Positions 1-8,353 are shown, numbered from the stretch's first letter. The stretch: DNA of 64,000 bases from CAVQCA01 sp963710815 (GCA_963710815.1 CAVQCA010000082.1:1-64000); one strand, 5' to 3'. Notes: generated by a model not told the origin, from the letters alone. Translations and numbers: made by a program.

Positions 1-443
1 TCGGCAGTGTGAAGCTTACGGATAAAATGGTGATCGAGCGCTATTCCCATGTTATGCACATCGTCTCCAATGTGACCGGCTGTATCCGCCCCGGCATGAG
101 CGCCATCGACGTGTTGCGGGCAACCTTCCCGGCCGGCACGGTCAGCGGCGCACCCAAGATCCGCGCCATGGAGATCATCGACGAGCTGGAACCGGTAAAG
201 CGTGGTATCTATGCCGGTGCTGTCGGTTACCTGTCATGGTCGGGTAATATGGATACCGCTATCGCCATACGCACGGCGGTCATCAAAGACGGTATGCTGC
301 ATATCCAGGCCGGCGCCGGCATCGTGGCGGATTCGGTGCCAACCAGCGAATGGAATGAAACGCTCAACAAGGGGAGGGCCATATTTCGCGCGGTTGCCAT
401 GGCCTGCAATGGTCTGAACGGCGCGTCAGGCCGGTCCGGTTGA
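1..443 (+). CDS. trpE: Anthranilate synthase component I, C-terminal part (cut by window edge)
   Basis: This is the 3' end of the chorismate-using subunit that makes anthranilate, the first step of tryptophan synthesis. The frame is open from base 3 with no start, so the gene begins upstream of the window. The visible part carries the family's conserved C-terminal blocks: VIERYSHVMHIVSNV, FPAGTVSGAPKIRAMEI, RGIYAGAVGYL and the terminal GAGIVADSVPTSEWNET. PabB shares this fold, but the linked trpG-trpD-trpC genes support trpE. A 160-base gap separates it from trpG. That gap holds only a 38-codon reading frame (482-598) that I do not consider a gene. Confidence 0.95.
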   Translation, partial: GSVKLTDKMVIERYSHVMHIVSNVTGCIRPGMSAIDVLRATFPAGTVSGAPKIRAMEIIDELEPVKRGIYAGAVGYLSWSGNMDTAIAIRTAVIKDGMLHIQAGAGIVADSVPTSEWNETLNKGRAIFRAVAMACNGLNGASGRSG

Positions 444-602
444 CGCAGGAAAACACGGGAGACAGGCGCATATCGGGCATCATGTGGGTACGGGAGAAGC
501 CGTTCTTCTATACGCCGGATGGTCGGCGGGATTTCATGGCGCAGGCAGTCCGCGCCGGGTCTGCCGCTGATCGCCGCAATATCTGTCCGGGCGGATAATT
601 CT

Positions 603-1182
603 ATGTTGTTGATGATCGATAATTACGATTCCTTTACCTACAACCTCGTCCAGTATCTCGGTGAGCTGGGTGCCGATGTCCGCGTTTATCGCAATGACAA
701 GATCACGCTGCCGGAAATCGAGGCCCTGCACCCGGAAAAAATCGTCATCTCCCCCGGTCCCTGTACACCGAGTGAGGCGGGTGTATCCGTAGAGACCATC
801 AGACATTTCGCCGGGCGCGTTCCCATCCTCGGGGTGTGTCTTGGGACATCAAAGTATCGGGCAGGCTTTTGGGGGTCGGATTGTTCATGCTCGCAAAATC
901 ATGCATGGCAAGACATCATTGATTCATCATGGTGATGCCGGTGTATTCCAGGGTCTTCCGAATCCCTTCGAGGCGACTCGCTATCACTCGCTGGTGATCG
1001 AGGCCGAGAGCCTGCCGGCCTGTCTCGAGGTCACCGCCTGGACGACCGGCGAACAGGGCGGCCGAGATGAAATCATGGGGGTACGGCACAGGGAGCTCGC
1101 GGTCGAGGGTGTCCAGTTTCATCCGGAATCCATATTGACAGACTGCGGCCATGACCTGCTGCGCAATTTTCTAGGATCCTGA
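603..1182 (+). CDS. trpG: Anthranilate synthase component II (glutamine amidotransferase), frameshifted
   Basis: Class I glutamine amidotransferase that supplies ammonia to TrpE. The N-terminal part (IDNYDSFTYNLVQYL, SPGPCTPSEAG, GVCLG with the nucleophilic Cys at about residue 79) is read in one frame. The rest (HQSIGQAFGG, RYHSLVIE, VEGVQFHPES with the catalytic His and Glu) is read in the next frame. One surplus base at 843-846, immediately after the nucleophile elbow, explains the break; removing it restores a normal protein of about 192 residues. The stop overlaps the trpD start (TGATG). Both halves are fully conserved, so I read this as a sequence error rather than a dead gene. The start at 603 is preferred; codon 612 is an alternative. 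Confidence 0.9.
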
Positions 1183-2199
1183 TGGATATGCCGTCGGCCA
1201 TTCGCGCTGTTACCGGGCGTCGCGATCTCGACAGTGAGGCGATGCAGTCGGTGATGCGTCTGATCATGACCGGCCAGGCAACGCCGGCGCAGGTCGGCGG
1301 TTTCCTGGTAGGGCTGCGCATGAAGGGCGAGACGGTCGACGAAATCGCGGCCGCCGCGAGCGTCATGCGCGAGCTCGCAACCCATGTCGAGGTGAGTGGA
1401 CCGCATCTGGTCGATACCTGCGGCACCGGCGGCGATGGCGCCAGCACCTTCAATATCTCCACGGCAAGCGCGCTGGTGACCGCCGCGGCGGGCGGCAGGG
1501 TGGCCAAGCACGGCAACCGCTCCGTCTCGAGCAAATCCGGTAGCGCCGACGTGCTCGAGGCGGCCGGGGTGCGTCTTGATCTGACGCCCTTGCAGGTTGC
1601 CGCCTGTATTGACGCGTGTGGGCGTGGGATTTCTGTTTGCGCCCCGGCATCACGGCGCCATGAAACACGCCATCGGACCGCGCCGGGAGATGGGTATACG
1701 CACGGTTTTCAACCTGCTCGGACCACTGACCAATCCGGCCGGCGCACCCAACCAGGTGCTTGGCGTTTTCAGCGGCGAGTGGCTTGAACCGCTGGCGCAG
1801 GTGCTCAGGCAACTGGGGAGCGAGCACGTGCTCGTCGTGCACGCCGAGGATGGTCTGGATGAAATCAGCATCGCTGCGCCTACACGGGTGGCGGAACTGA
1901 ACGAGGGGGTGATTTCGATCCACACCATCGCACCGGAGGATTTCGGCCTGCCGCGAGCGGATCTTGCCGTGCTGGCCGTCGAGGATGCCGGACAAAGCCT
2001 TGCCATGATCCGGCGTGTGCTGGAGAACGAGTCCTGTCCGGCGCGTGACATCGTGATGCTCAATGCGGGTGCGGCTATCTATGCCGCCGGTCTGGAGCCA
2101 TCTCTGGCGGAAGGTGTCGCCCGGGCGCGAGAGGTGTTGCGTAACGGCAAGGCAAGGGAGACCCTGGAGGCATTGGTCCGGGTTTCGAACGCTGTTTGA
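1182..2199 (+). CDS. trpD: Anthranilate phosphoribosyltransferase, frameshifted
   Basis: Transfers phosphoribose from PRPP to anthranilate, the second step of tryptophan synthesis. The first frame holds the PRPP-binding DTCGTGGDGASTFNIS and the KHGNRSVSSKSGSADVLE block. The second holds GFLFAPRHHGAMKHAIGPRR and FNLLGPLTNPAGAPNQ. The join lies at 1620-1622, where a GGG run appears to have one base too many (CG-VGFLF is expected). With that base removed the product is about 338 residues, normal for the family. Its start codon overlaps the trpG stop, implying translational coupling. This is the second single-base insertion within 800 bases. Confidence 0.92.
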
Positions 2200-2229
2200 G
2201 ATGACTGTTCTCCGTCTATAAACACCGAT

Positions 2230-2314
2230 TTCACCGCAAAGACGCAAAGGACGCAGAGGAATTCTTTAATGAAAACACACAGCGCCTTTGCGTTCTTTGC
2301 GCCTTTGCGGTGAG
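2230..2314. repeat. Repeat family A, copy 1 (inverted repeat, trpD-trpC gap)
   Basis: The left arm begins TTCACCGCAAAGACGCAAAG and the right arm is close to its reverse complement, ending CCTTTGCGGTGAG, around a short AT-rich core of about 24 bases. Each arm is itself made of short CGCAAAG-like units. It lies between two plus-strand trp genes. Confidence 0.9.
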
Positions 2315-2378
2315 TTTATTTCTTTATGGAAAGACTCCCAGGAGCCTGGCGCTTCGTTAAGCCAGTAGCGTGGTAAAC

Positions 2379-2441
2379 AGCCACGGAATACACGGACATG
2401 ATTAGTGAATATTTCATTTTTTTCGTGTGCTTCCGTGGCCA
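2379..2441. repeat. Repeat family B, copy 1 (inverted repeat)
   Basis: A left arm CCACGGAATACACGGA faces a right arm CGTGTGCTTCCGTGG across about 25 AT-rich bases. The same arms recur at 11089-11160. This copy sits about 65 bases after a family A copy, in the same trpD-trpC gap. Confidence 0.8.
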
Positions 2442-2501
2442 TTTGCCTTTATATAAAGACAATACCCCTTAAATAAGGGCTGGTTCTGTTTGAGAAAAAA
2501 C

Positions 2502-3305
2502 ATGACGGAAACCCCCGATATCCTGAAAAAGATCCTGGCGCGCAAGTCTGAAGAGGTCGACGAGCGTATCCGCAAGGTGGATCTGCATACCCTGAGCCAA
2601 CGCGTGCAGGATGCAGACCCGCCGCGGGGATTCCTTGGCAGTCTGCATCGCAAGATCGATGCCGGCCAGCCTGCCGTTATCGCCGAGATAAAGAAGGCGT
2701 CACCCAGCCGCGGGATATTGCGGGAGGATTTTGATCCTGCGCAGATTGCCGCGAGTTACGAGCGGGGCGGCGCCGCCTGTCTTTCCGTGCTGACCGACAT
2801 TGATTTCTTCAAGGGCGCCGATATCTACCTTCAGCAGGCTCGGGGTGGCTGCTCCCTGCCCGTACTGCGGAAAGACTTCATTATCGATCCCTACCAGGTC
2901 TATGAAGCCCGGGCGCTGGGTGCGGATTGCATATTGCTGATCGTGGCGGCACTGGGCGATGTCATGCTGCTCGAGCTTCTGCAGTTGTCCTCTCATCTGG
3001 GCATGGATGTGCTGGTCGAGGTGCACGAGAGAGGAGAGCTTGAACGTGCGCTGCAGGCGCCGGCGCCGCTGATTGGTATCAATAACCGCGATCTGCGTTC
3101 TTTTGCGACCAGCCTGGAGGTGACGCTGGGACTGCTGCGGCTGATTCCGGATGACCGCCTGGTGGTTACCGAAAGCGGCATTCACACCGGCACGGATGTG
3201 GCATTGATGCGAGCGCGGGGGGTAAATGCCTTTCTGGTCGGTGAGGCGTTTATGAAGGCCCCGGATCCGGGTGAGAAGCTGGAGGAGCTATTCGGCAGGC
3301 CGTGA
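2502..3305 (+). CDS. trpC: Indole-3-glycerol phosphate synthase
   Basis: Closes the indole ring of indole-3-glycerol phosphate in tryptophan synthesis. It is a single-domain TIM barrel of 267 residues with the family's VIAEIKKASPSRG, LSVLTDIDFFKG, LRKDFIIDPYQV, GINNRDL and VTESGIHT blocks in order. There is no TrpF fusion. The ATG at 2502 is preferred over an in-frame TTG at 2490. It is separated from trpD by about 300 bases holding two different inverted repeats, so whether it shares the trpGD transcript is open. Confidence 0.96.
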   Translation: MTETPDILKKILARKSEEVDERIRKVDLHTLSQRVQDADPPRGFLGSLHRKIDAGQPAVIAEIKKASPSRGILREDFDPAQIAASYERGGAACLSVLTDIDFFKGADIYLQQARGGCSLPVLRKDFIIDPYQVYEARALGADCILLIVAALGDVMLLELLQLSSHLGMDVLVEVHERGELERALQAPAPLIGINNRDLRSFATSLEVTLGLLRLIPDDRLVVTESGIHTGTDVALMRARGVNAFLVGEAFMKAPDPGEKLEELFGRP

Positions 3306-3323
3306 TTGTCACAGAATGCCTGA

Positions 3324-3346
3324 AGGGGCGTGGGCCCATCGCCCCT
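3324..3346 (+). terminator. Hairpin after trpC
   Basis: AGGGGCG and CGCCCCT flank TGGGCCCAT, itself palindromic, 18 bases after the trpC stop. There is no T run, so it may not terminate by itself. It could equally be the edge of the dispersed element that follows at 3351-3395. Confidence 0.45.
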
Positions 3347-3348
3347 GT

Positions 3349-3398
3349 TCGCTGCGCTCTCCCGCCATGCTTGCTACGATCACCCGGGTACGACGGAT
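3349..3398 (+). repeat. Repeat family C, copy 1
   Basis: This stretch, with CGCTGCGCTCTCCCGCCATG and then CTTGCTACGATCACC, recurs in inverted orientation at 6312-6375 with few differences. Both copies also carry a GGATGCCT at the same end. It lies between the 3' ends of trpC and crp. Confidence 0.55.
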
Positions 3399-3400
3399 GC

Positions 3401-4066
3401 CTAGCGCGTCCCGAACACCACGATGGTTTTTCCCTTCACGGCGATGTGGCCCTGTTCGGCCAGCGATTTGAGTACCCGTCCGGCCATTTCTCGCGAACAC
3501 CCCACGATGCGGCCGATTTCCTGGCGTGTAACCCGGATCTGCATGCCGTCCGGATGCGTCATGGCATCCGGTTCCTTGCAGAGCTCGAGCAGCGTATGCG
3601 CCACCCGGCCGGTGACATCCAGGAAGGCAAGGTTGCTGACCATGCGACTGGTTTTGCGCAGGCGCGTGGCGAGCTGTGCCGTCAGCTCGAGCAGGATATC
3701 CGGATCTTCCTTGGCCAGCGCCCGGAAGCGGGGATAACTTATCTCCGCGACCTCGGTTTCGCTGCGCGTGCGTACCCATGCGCTGCGATTGGGCTGTTCG
3801 CCGAACAGCCCCATTTCACCAAAGAAGCCTCCCGAATTGATGTATGCCAGCACGATTTCATGGCCATCCTCGTCCTCGATCAGGACGGTGACCGAGCCCT
3901 TGATGATGTAATACAGTACGTCCGGCTTGTCTCCCGCATAGATGATGACGCTTTTGGTCGGGTACTTGCGGCGGTGGCAGTGCTCGAGAAACCTCTGGAC
4001 GCAGGCATTGGCGACCGGGGGGATACGTGTCTTTTCCATAACGCTGATCTGTGGGATTCCTTGCAT
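3401..4066 (-). CDS. crp: cAMP receptor protein (CRP/Vfr family transcription regulator)
   Basis: Global transcription regulator with an N-terminal cyclic-nucleotide domain and a C-terminal winged helix. Visible are KSVIIYAGDKPDVLYYIIKG, the cAMP-binding GEMGLFGEQPNRSAWVR (about residues 79-95), the dimer helix, and the recognition helix block TRQEIGRIVGCSREMAGRVL. The C-terminus KGKTIVVFGTR is nearly identical to known Crp/Vfr proteins. The 221-residue length is slightly longer than E. coli Crp. The ATG at 4066 has an AAGGA a few bases upstream. The gene is divergent from a yhfA homologue, the same arrangement as in E. coli. Confidence 0.95.
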   Translation of the reverse strand: MQGIPQISVMEKTRIPPVANACVQRFLEHCHRRKYPTKSVIIYAGDKPDVLYYIIKGSVTVLIEDEDGHEIVLAYINSGGFFGEMGLFGEQPNRSAWVRTRSETEVAEISYPRFRALAKEDPDILLELTAQLATRLRKTSRMVSNLAFLDVTGRVAHTLLELCKEPDAMTHPDGMQIRVTRQEIGRIVGCSREMAGRVLKSLAEQGHIAVKGKTIVVFGTR

Positions 4067-4162
4067 ATGTCCTTATCGGTTAATATGCGCCCTTTCTTGA
4101 GGGTCGTGGCCGCACGGGAGCCACGTTGATATCAGCCGGCACATTCGAAATCGCGGGGCCGC

Positions 4163-4603
4163 ATGAAAGCAAGGATAAAATGGGTTGAAGGCGCGACCTT
4201 CGTTGGCGAGTCCGACAGTGGCCATGCCGTGGTCATGGACGGTCCTCCGGAGGGGGGCGGGAGAAATCTCGGCATTCGTCCCATGGAGATGCTGCTGATC
4301 GGGATGGGCGGCTGTACGGCGTATGATGTGGTCTCCATCCTCGGGAAGGCTCGCCAACCCGTAACGGATTGTGTTGTACACCTGGAGGCGGAGCGGGCCG
4401 AGAAGCCGCCGAGGGTATTCACGCGTATACATGCGCACTTCGTCATCAGCGGAAACGGTTTGTCCGGGAAGCAGGTGGCGCGTGCCGTACAGCTTTCCGC
4501 GGAAAAATACTGTTCGGCTACAATCATGCTCGGGAAGGCGGTGGAGATCACGCATGACTATGAGATCGTCACTGCCGGCAAGGTGTGTGATCAGTCTTCA
4601 TGA
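4163..4603 (+). CDS. yhfA: OsmC family protein, YhfA type
   Basis: This 146-residue OsmC/Ohr-fold protein matches E. coli YhfA through most of its length: KARIKWVEGATFVGES, RPMEMLLIGMGGCTAYDVVS, VTDCVVHLEAERAE and LSAEKYCSATIMLGKAVEIT. It keeps the two conserved cysteines of the family (about residues 51 and 112), which act in peroxide reduction in related proteins; the substrate of YhfA itself is not established. It is divergent from crp with about 96 bases between, as in enterics. It could be under CRP control, though I see no convincing CRP site. Confidence 0.9.
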   Translation: MKARIKWVEGATFVGESDSGHAVVMDGPPEGGGRNLGIRPMEMLLIGMGGCTAYDVVSILGKARQPVTDCVVHLEAERAEKPPRVFTRIHAHFVISGNGLSGKQVARAVQLSAEKYCSATIMLGKAVEITHDYEIVTAGKVCDQSS

Positions 4604-4747
4604 TCCGGGCAGCGACTCAACAGGAACGGGTATGGTTGCCGCGAATCACGGCAATTCCGGGCGCGTGGACTCGAGGGTAGGGTGGCAGGGATTGTCCTGG
4701 TACCGTGTGCTGCATGCTGAAATCCCGCGCCTGGAGGGTTGATGACA

Positions 4748-5554
4748 ATGGCTAAACTCAAGCTGCACGGGTTTAACAACCTCACCAAGACTCTCAGTTT
4801 CAATATTTACGATATCTGCTATGCGGAACTCCCGGCCCACCGCAGAAAGTATATCGAATATATCGACGAAGCCTACAACGCCGAGCGGCTGACACAGATC
4901 CTTACCGATGTCGCCGACATCATCGGCGCCACTGTCCTCAATACCGCGCGACAGGACTATGATCCCCAGGGCGCCAGTGTGACCATGCTGATCTCGGAGG
5001 AGCCCCTGACCTCCGAACAGCTATCCAATACGGAGGCTCCGGGCCCCCTGCCGGATGCCGTGGTAATGCACCTGGACAAGAGTCATATTACGGTTCACAC
5101 CTATCCCGAAAGCCATCCGGATAACGGAATCAGCACCTTTCGCGCCGATATCGATGTATCCACCTGCGGTCGCATCTCGCCATTGAAGGCCCTCAACTAC
5201 CTGATACACAGTTTCGAGTCGGACATCGTCATCATGGACTATCGGGTCCGTGGATTTACCCGTGATGTCAGGGGCAAGAAACACTTCATCGATCACAGGA
5301 TAAATTCCATCCAGAACTACCTGTCCCGGGATACCCTGGATCGCTACCAGATGATCGATGTAAATGTTTACCAGGAGAATATCTTTCACACCAAGATGAT
5401 GCTGAAAGACCTGAAACTGGATGATTATCTGCTTGGCGTCAGCAAGGATGAGCTCTCCCCGGACCAGCAGCGCAAGATACACGAGCGGGTCAGACGTGAA
5501 ATGCTGGAGATGTTTTACGGACGCAACCTGAAACGCGGTTTGCGCGTGAAATAA
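4748..5554 (+). CDS. speD: S-adenosylmethionine decarboxylase proenzyme
   Basis: Decarboxylates SAM to supply the aminopropyl donor for spermidine synthesis. It is the long (about 268-residue) enterobacterial-type SpeD. Conserved stretches include KLKLHGFNNLTKTLSFNIYD, the self-cleavage and pyruvoyl site HLDKSHITVHTYPES (Ser after DK), STCGRISPLKALNYLIHSFE and VNVYQENIFHTKMMLKDL. The start at 4748 places a GGAGGG sequence at a good distance; ATG 4742 is also possible. No classical speE lies next to it. A spermidine-synthase-like membrane fusion is at 61516-63972. Confidence 0.96.
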   Translation: MAKLKLHGFNNLTKTLSFNIYDICYAELPAHRRKYIEYIDEAYNAERLTQILTDVADIIGATVLNTARQDYDPQGASVTMLISEEPLTSEQLSNTEAPGPLPDAVVMHLDKSHITVHTYPESHPDNGISTFRADIDVSTCGRISPLKALNYLIHSFESDIVIMDYRVRGFTRDVRGKKHFIDHRINSIQNYLSRDTLDRYQMIDVNVYQENIFHTKMMLKDLKLDDYLLGVSKDELSPDQQRKIHERVRREMLEMFYGRNLKRGLRVK

Positions 5555-5591
5555 CCGTCACGGCAATACGTTCCTGGTGGAGGAGGGCGAC

Positions 5592-5640
5592 CGCCGGTCA
5601 TTTGAATCGCCGCCGGACGGCGGCTACGCAAATGACGGAC
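5592..5640. repeat. Inverted repeat between convergent speD and coq7
   Basis: GGTCATTTG and CAAATGACGGACC flank a GCCGCCGGACGGCGGC palindrome, giving a long hairpin between two convergent genes. There is no T run. It is placed where a bidirectional terminator would be expected. Confidence 0.5.
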
Positions 5641-5641
5641 C

Positions 5642-6286
5642 TCAGATACGGTAGGCGATTACGGTCATGACCCGTGACATCAGCGTCATGATTTTTTTTG
5701 CCGGTTCGGGCAGCGCCGACCCCCCTGCATGCAGCGCGCTGGCCTTGTGTCTGGCTTCGTCTTGCTTCATTTGTTCCAGTATGGCGCTGGATTTGCCATC
5801 GGTTTCGGGAAGACGTTCCAGATGCGCCTGCAGGTGATCGACCACCTGGTGTTCCGTCTCCGCCAGGAAGCCCAGACTCCATTTGTCTCCCAGCAGTCCT
5901 GTGGCTGCGCCGATCACGACCGAGCCTGTGTACCAGAGGGGGTTGAGAAGACTGGTATGTCCGCCGAGTTCATCGAGACGCTGCCGGCACCACAGCAGAT
6001 GGTCATTTTCCTCTGCGGCGGCCTGTTGCATCTGTTCGCGTATCTCGTCGCGTCGCGCGGTCATCGCCTGTCCCTGATAGAGCGCCTGGGCGCAGACCTC
6101 GCCGGCATGGTTCACCCTCATGAGACAGATGCTCTCGGCTTTTTCCGTTGCCGAGAGATTATCGTCTGTCGCCGATTGCGCAGGAGAACCACGCCCCGAT
6201 CCCGCGGGTTGACCGAACAGGGTCCTGGCGGCCTGGTCGAATTGCACGATGCAGCGGTCGAAAAATGTCAAATTTCGCTGTGTCAT
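5642..6286 (-). CDS. coq7: Ubiquinone biosynthesis hydroxylase Coq7 (demethoxy-ubiquinone hydroxylase)
   Basis: Di-iron monooxygenase of the ubiquinone pathway. At 214 residues it has the carboxylate ligand motifs in order: EKAESICLMRVNHAGEVCAQ, AAAEENDHLLWC, LAETEHQVVDHL and LEQMKQDEARHK. The short N-terminal lead (NLTFFDRCIVQFDQAARTL) is typical of bacterial Coq7. Two FAD hydroxylases of the same pathway (ubiH, ubiI) are in this window, so the three ring hydroxylations can be accounted for here. It is convergent with speD. Confidence 0.95.
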   Translation of the reverse strand: MTQRNLTFFDRCIVQFDQAARTLFGQPAGSGRGSPAQSATDDNLSATEKAESICLMRVNHAGEVCAQALYQGQAMTARRDEIREQMQQAAAEENDHLLWCRQRLDELGGHTSLLNPLWYTGSVVIGAATGLLGDKWSLGFLAETEHQVVDHLQAHLERLPETDGKSSAILEQMKQDEARHKASALHAGGSALPEPAKKIMTLMSRVMTVIAYRI

Positions 6287-6311
6287 GGGAACAAGATAGC
6301 ATGAACGGGTG

Positions 6312-6375
6312 AAGGCATCCAGAGCCGTCGGACTTAGGTGATCGTAGCGAGCATGGTGGGAGAGTGAGCGCAGAG
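6312..6375 (-). repeat. Repeat family C, copy 2 (inverted relative to copy 1)
   Basis: The reverse complement contains CTGCGCTCACTCTCCCACCATG and CTCGCTACGATCACC, matching 3349-3398. A 12-base GTCGGACTTAGG (6328-6339) is answered by CCTAAGTCCGAC at about 6463-6474, so the whole 150-base block upstream of the ferredoxin gene is a large imperfect inverted repeat. Confidence 0.55.
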
Positions 6376-6530
6376 GTTCACGATATCGAGGCGCATAGTG
6401 GTGCTATGCAACGAGATATCGGGGAACTATGGGCCGCTCTCCCGCCTGCGCAGTAGATCAATCCTAAGTCCGACAGGCTCCTGGTCGGCCCATTTTTTAC
6501 CCGGCCGGGGTTCTCGGGTATGGTTGAGAC

Positions 6531-6839
6531 ATGTCCTATTATCGTTACCACGTTTTTTTCTGTACCAACCTCCGTGAAGACGGCAGTGCCTGTTGCCAGC
6601 GCTTCGATGCACTGGGTATGCGCAACCATGCAAAACATCGCAGTAAGGAGTTGGGTATCGCCGGACCAGGGGGGGTCCGCATCAACACCGCGGGTTGTCT
6701 TGACCGCTGCGCGGAAGGACCGGTCGTGGTCGTGTACCCGGAGGGGGTCTGGTATACCTATATAGATCAGGAAGATGTTGACGAGATTATCGAGGAGCAC
6801 TTGCTGCATGGCAGAATCGTCGAACGGCTGAAGATCTGA
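6531..6839 (+). CDS. (2Fe-2S) ferredoxin domain protein, thioredoxin-like type
   Basis: A 102-residue protein of the thioredoxin-like 2Fe-2S ferredoxin family, related to NuoE C-terminal domains and Azotobacter FeSII-type ferredoxins. Cysteines occur at HVFFCTNLREDGSACCQ near the N-terminus and at NTAGCLDRCAEGPVVVVYP in the second half, the usual four-ligand pattern plus an extra Cys. The tail GVWYTYIDQEDVDEIIEEH is typical of the family. It presumably acts as a small cytoplasmic electron carrier; the partner is unknown. No neighbouring redox operon suggests its role. Confidence 0.88.
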   Translation: MSYYRYHVFFCTNLREDGSACCQRFDALGMRNHAKHRSKELGIAGPGGVRINTAGCLDRCAEGPVVVVYPEGVWYTYIDQEDVDEIIEEHLLHGRIVERLKI

Positions 6840-7070
6840 CCGGTGCGCTCACATGACCGATAAACAGTTCGGAAAGCCAGGAAAATACGAGAGAAATATC
6901 TGTTAATACAGGTAGTTGCGACTTATCGCCCGAAGGACGAAAAAGTTTATGGATGACGTGCTTGACTTTAAGAAAAGTATATAAGAAAATACTAACACGC
7001 TGATTGGCCTGCCCCCCCTATCTATCGGCCAGTCAGTGCTCCTCCACCTCCTCCCAAGGAGGTATTTATC
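6840..7070 (+). other. Gene-free leader region upstream of rplM, possible small RNA
   Basis: No protein gene seen. A TTGACT box at 6962-6967 precedes an AT-rich stretch. Further on, ACCTCC (7046-7051) can pair with GGAGGT (7058-7063), and a strong intrinsic terminator follows at 7071-7100. The arrangement fits a short independent transcript of roughly 80-120 nt, or an attenuated leader, but I cannot match it to a known RNA family. Confidence 0.35.
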
Positions 7071-7100
7071 AGCGCGGTTACCCAAACCGCGCTTTTTTTT
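7071..7100 (+). terminator. Strong intrinsic terminator about 290 bases before rplM
   Basis: AGCGCGGTT and AACCGCGCT form a 9-bp stem around a 5-base loop, followed by eight T residues. No protein gene ends just upstream, so it must terminate a non-coding or leader transcript. Confidence 0.85.
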
Positions 7101-7105
7101 GCCTA

Positions 7106-7239
7106 CAGGGACGGCCGCTTCGGACATCCTGTCCTCCCGTGGCACTCGTACTTCCATGTACGTCGTAGGTACATCGCGGAGCGCAGGGAGGCGCGTAGCG
7201 ATGCGTCTGCAGGACGGCCGCTCCGGACATCCTGTCCTC
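7106..7239. repeat. Pair of 28-base direct repeats upstream of rplM
   Basis: GGACGGCCGCTTCGGACATC plus CTGTCCTC at 7109-7136 is repeated with one mismatch at 7212-7239. Each copy contains GGACATCCTGTCC, itself an inverted repeat. The 75 bases between them carry GTACGTCGTAGGTACATCGC and look like part of the same dispersed element. Confidence 0.7.
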
Positions 7240-7389
7240 ATGCGGCATTTATACAATCCCGGTGCGTCGTATGCTGGGTCGTGCTCACGTCCCGGGCCCC
7301 TGAGTCACCTGCTTCCGGTGCTTGTAACTTAAAGGCGACTTTTGTAACATCCCCGCTCTTTAGATATGGCAGGGCCTGGAGTCATTCCT

Positions 7390-7818
7390 ATGGGGACATT
7401 TTCCGCGAAAGCGCATGAGGTGAATCACGACTGGTATGTCGTGGATGCCGCAGGCAAGACACTCGGGCGTCTGGCCACCGAGATCGCTCGTCGCCTGCGC
7501 GGCAAGCACAAGCCGGAATATACGCCGCATGTAGATACCGGCGACTACATTATTGTCATCAATGCCGACAAGGTGCATGTAACCGGTCGCAAGGCGACCG
7601 ACAAGATGTATCACCACCATACGGGGTACATCGGCAACTTGAAATCCATCAGTTTCGGGAAGTTGCAGGCCAAGGCGCCCGGGCGGGTGATCGAAATCGC
7701 CGTGAAGGGCATGCTGCCGAAGAATCCCCTGGGGCGGGCCATGTTTCGCAAGCTCAAGGTCTACGCCGGTTCCGAACACCAGCATGCCGCCCAGCAACCC
7801 CGGACACTGGAAATTTAA
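7390..7818 (+). CDS. rplM: Large ribosomal subunit protein L13
   Basis: Ribosomal protein uL13, 142 residues, the normal bacterial length. It shows MGTFSAKAHEVNHDWYVVDA, GKTLGRLATEIARRLRGKHK, VINADKVHVTGRKATDKMYH and the MLPKNPLGRAMFRKLKVYAG signature. The ATG at 7390 is chosen because it matches the family start and has a GGAG ahead; in-frame codons upstream are not conserved. It is followed 57 bases later by rpsI, the usual two-gene operon. Confidence 0.97.
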   Translation: MGTFSAKAHEVNHDWYVVDAAGKTLGRLATEIARRLRGKHKPEYTPHVDTGDYIIVINADKVHVTGRKATDKMYHHHTGYIGNLKSISFGKLQAKAPGRVIEIAVKGMLPKNPLGRAMFRKLKVYAGSEHQHAAQQPRTLEI

Positions 7819-7875
7819 TCGAGATCACGAGAAAGCCGCCCGGCTTGGCGGCCGGGAGAGACAGGAAGACCGCAA

Positions 7876-8265
7876 ATGAGTGAAACCCATTACAGCACCG
7901 GACGTCGCAAGACATCCACGGCACGTGTTTTCCTGCGCAAGGGTTCCGGTGCAATCACCGTGAACAACCGTCCGCTGGATGAATATTTCGGCCGGGAAAC
8001 GGCCCGCATGATCGTGCGCCAACCCCTTCAGAAGGCCAATATGGAGGAGGGTCTGGATATTACCGTCACCGTCAAGGGTGGAGGTATCAGTGGTCAGGCG
8101 GGCGCCATACGTCATGGGATTACCCGGGCCCTGATCGAATACGACCAGGAGTTGCGTTCACTCCTGCGCCGCGCCGGATACGTGACCCGTGACGCCCGGC
8201 AGGTGGAACGCAAGAAAATCGGTCTCCACAAAGCCCGCCGCGCGCCGCAGTTCTCCAAGCGCTAA
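7876..8265 (+). CDS. rpsI: Small ribosomal subunit protein S9
   Basis: Ribosomal protein uS9, 129 residues. The N-terminal STGRRKTSTARVFLRKGSG, the GGGISGQAGAIRHGITRALI block, and the basic C-terminal tail ending in RRAPQFSKR, which reaches the P-site tRNA, are all present. A GGAAG precedes the ATG. It is the second gene of the rplM-rpsI operon; a tRNA gene starts 14 bases after its stop, so the tRNA may be co-transcribed and processed. Confidence 0.97.
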   Translation: MSETHYSTGRRKTSTARVFLRKGSGAITVNNRPLDEYFGRETARMIVRQPLQKANMEEGLDITVTVKGGGISGQAGAIRHGITRALIEYDQELRSLLRRAGYVTRDARQVERKKIGLHKARRAPQFSKR

Positions 8266-8279
8266 GGGGTCTCCTTTCC

Positions 8280-8353
8280 TGGGGGATCGTCTAGTGGTAG
8301 GACTACGGACTCTGACTCCGTCAACCTAGGTTCGAATCCTAGTCCCCCAGCCA
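8280..8353 (+). tRNA. tRNA-Gln (anticodon CTG)
   Basis: A 74-base cloverleaf with encoded CCA. The acceptor TGGGGGA pairs with TCCCCCA. The anticodon stem ACGGA/TCCGT encloses CTCTGAC, giving anticodon CTG. The T arm CTAGG-TTCGAAT-CCTAG is perfect. The discriminator is G. It reads CAG codons. Confidence 0.96.

Noticed and set aside
482..598. A 38-codon frame between trpE and trpG
   Set aside because: No similarity or Shine-Dalgarno; likely chance in a leader region.
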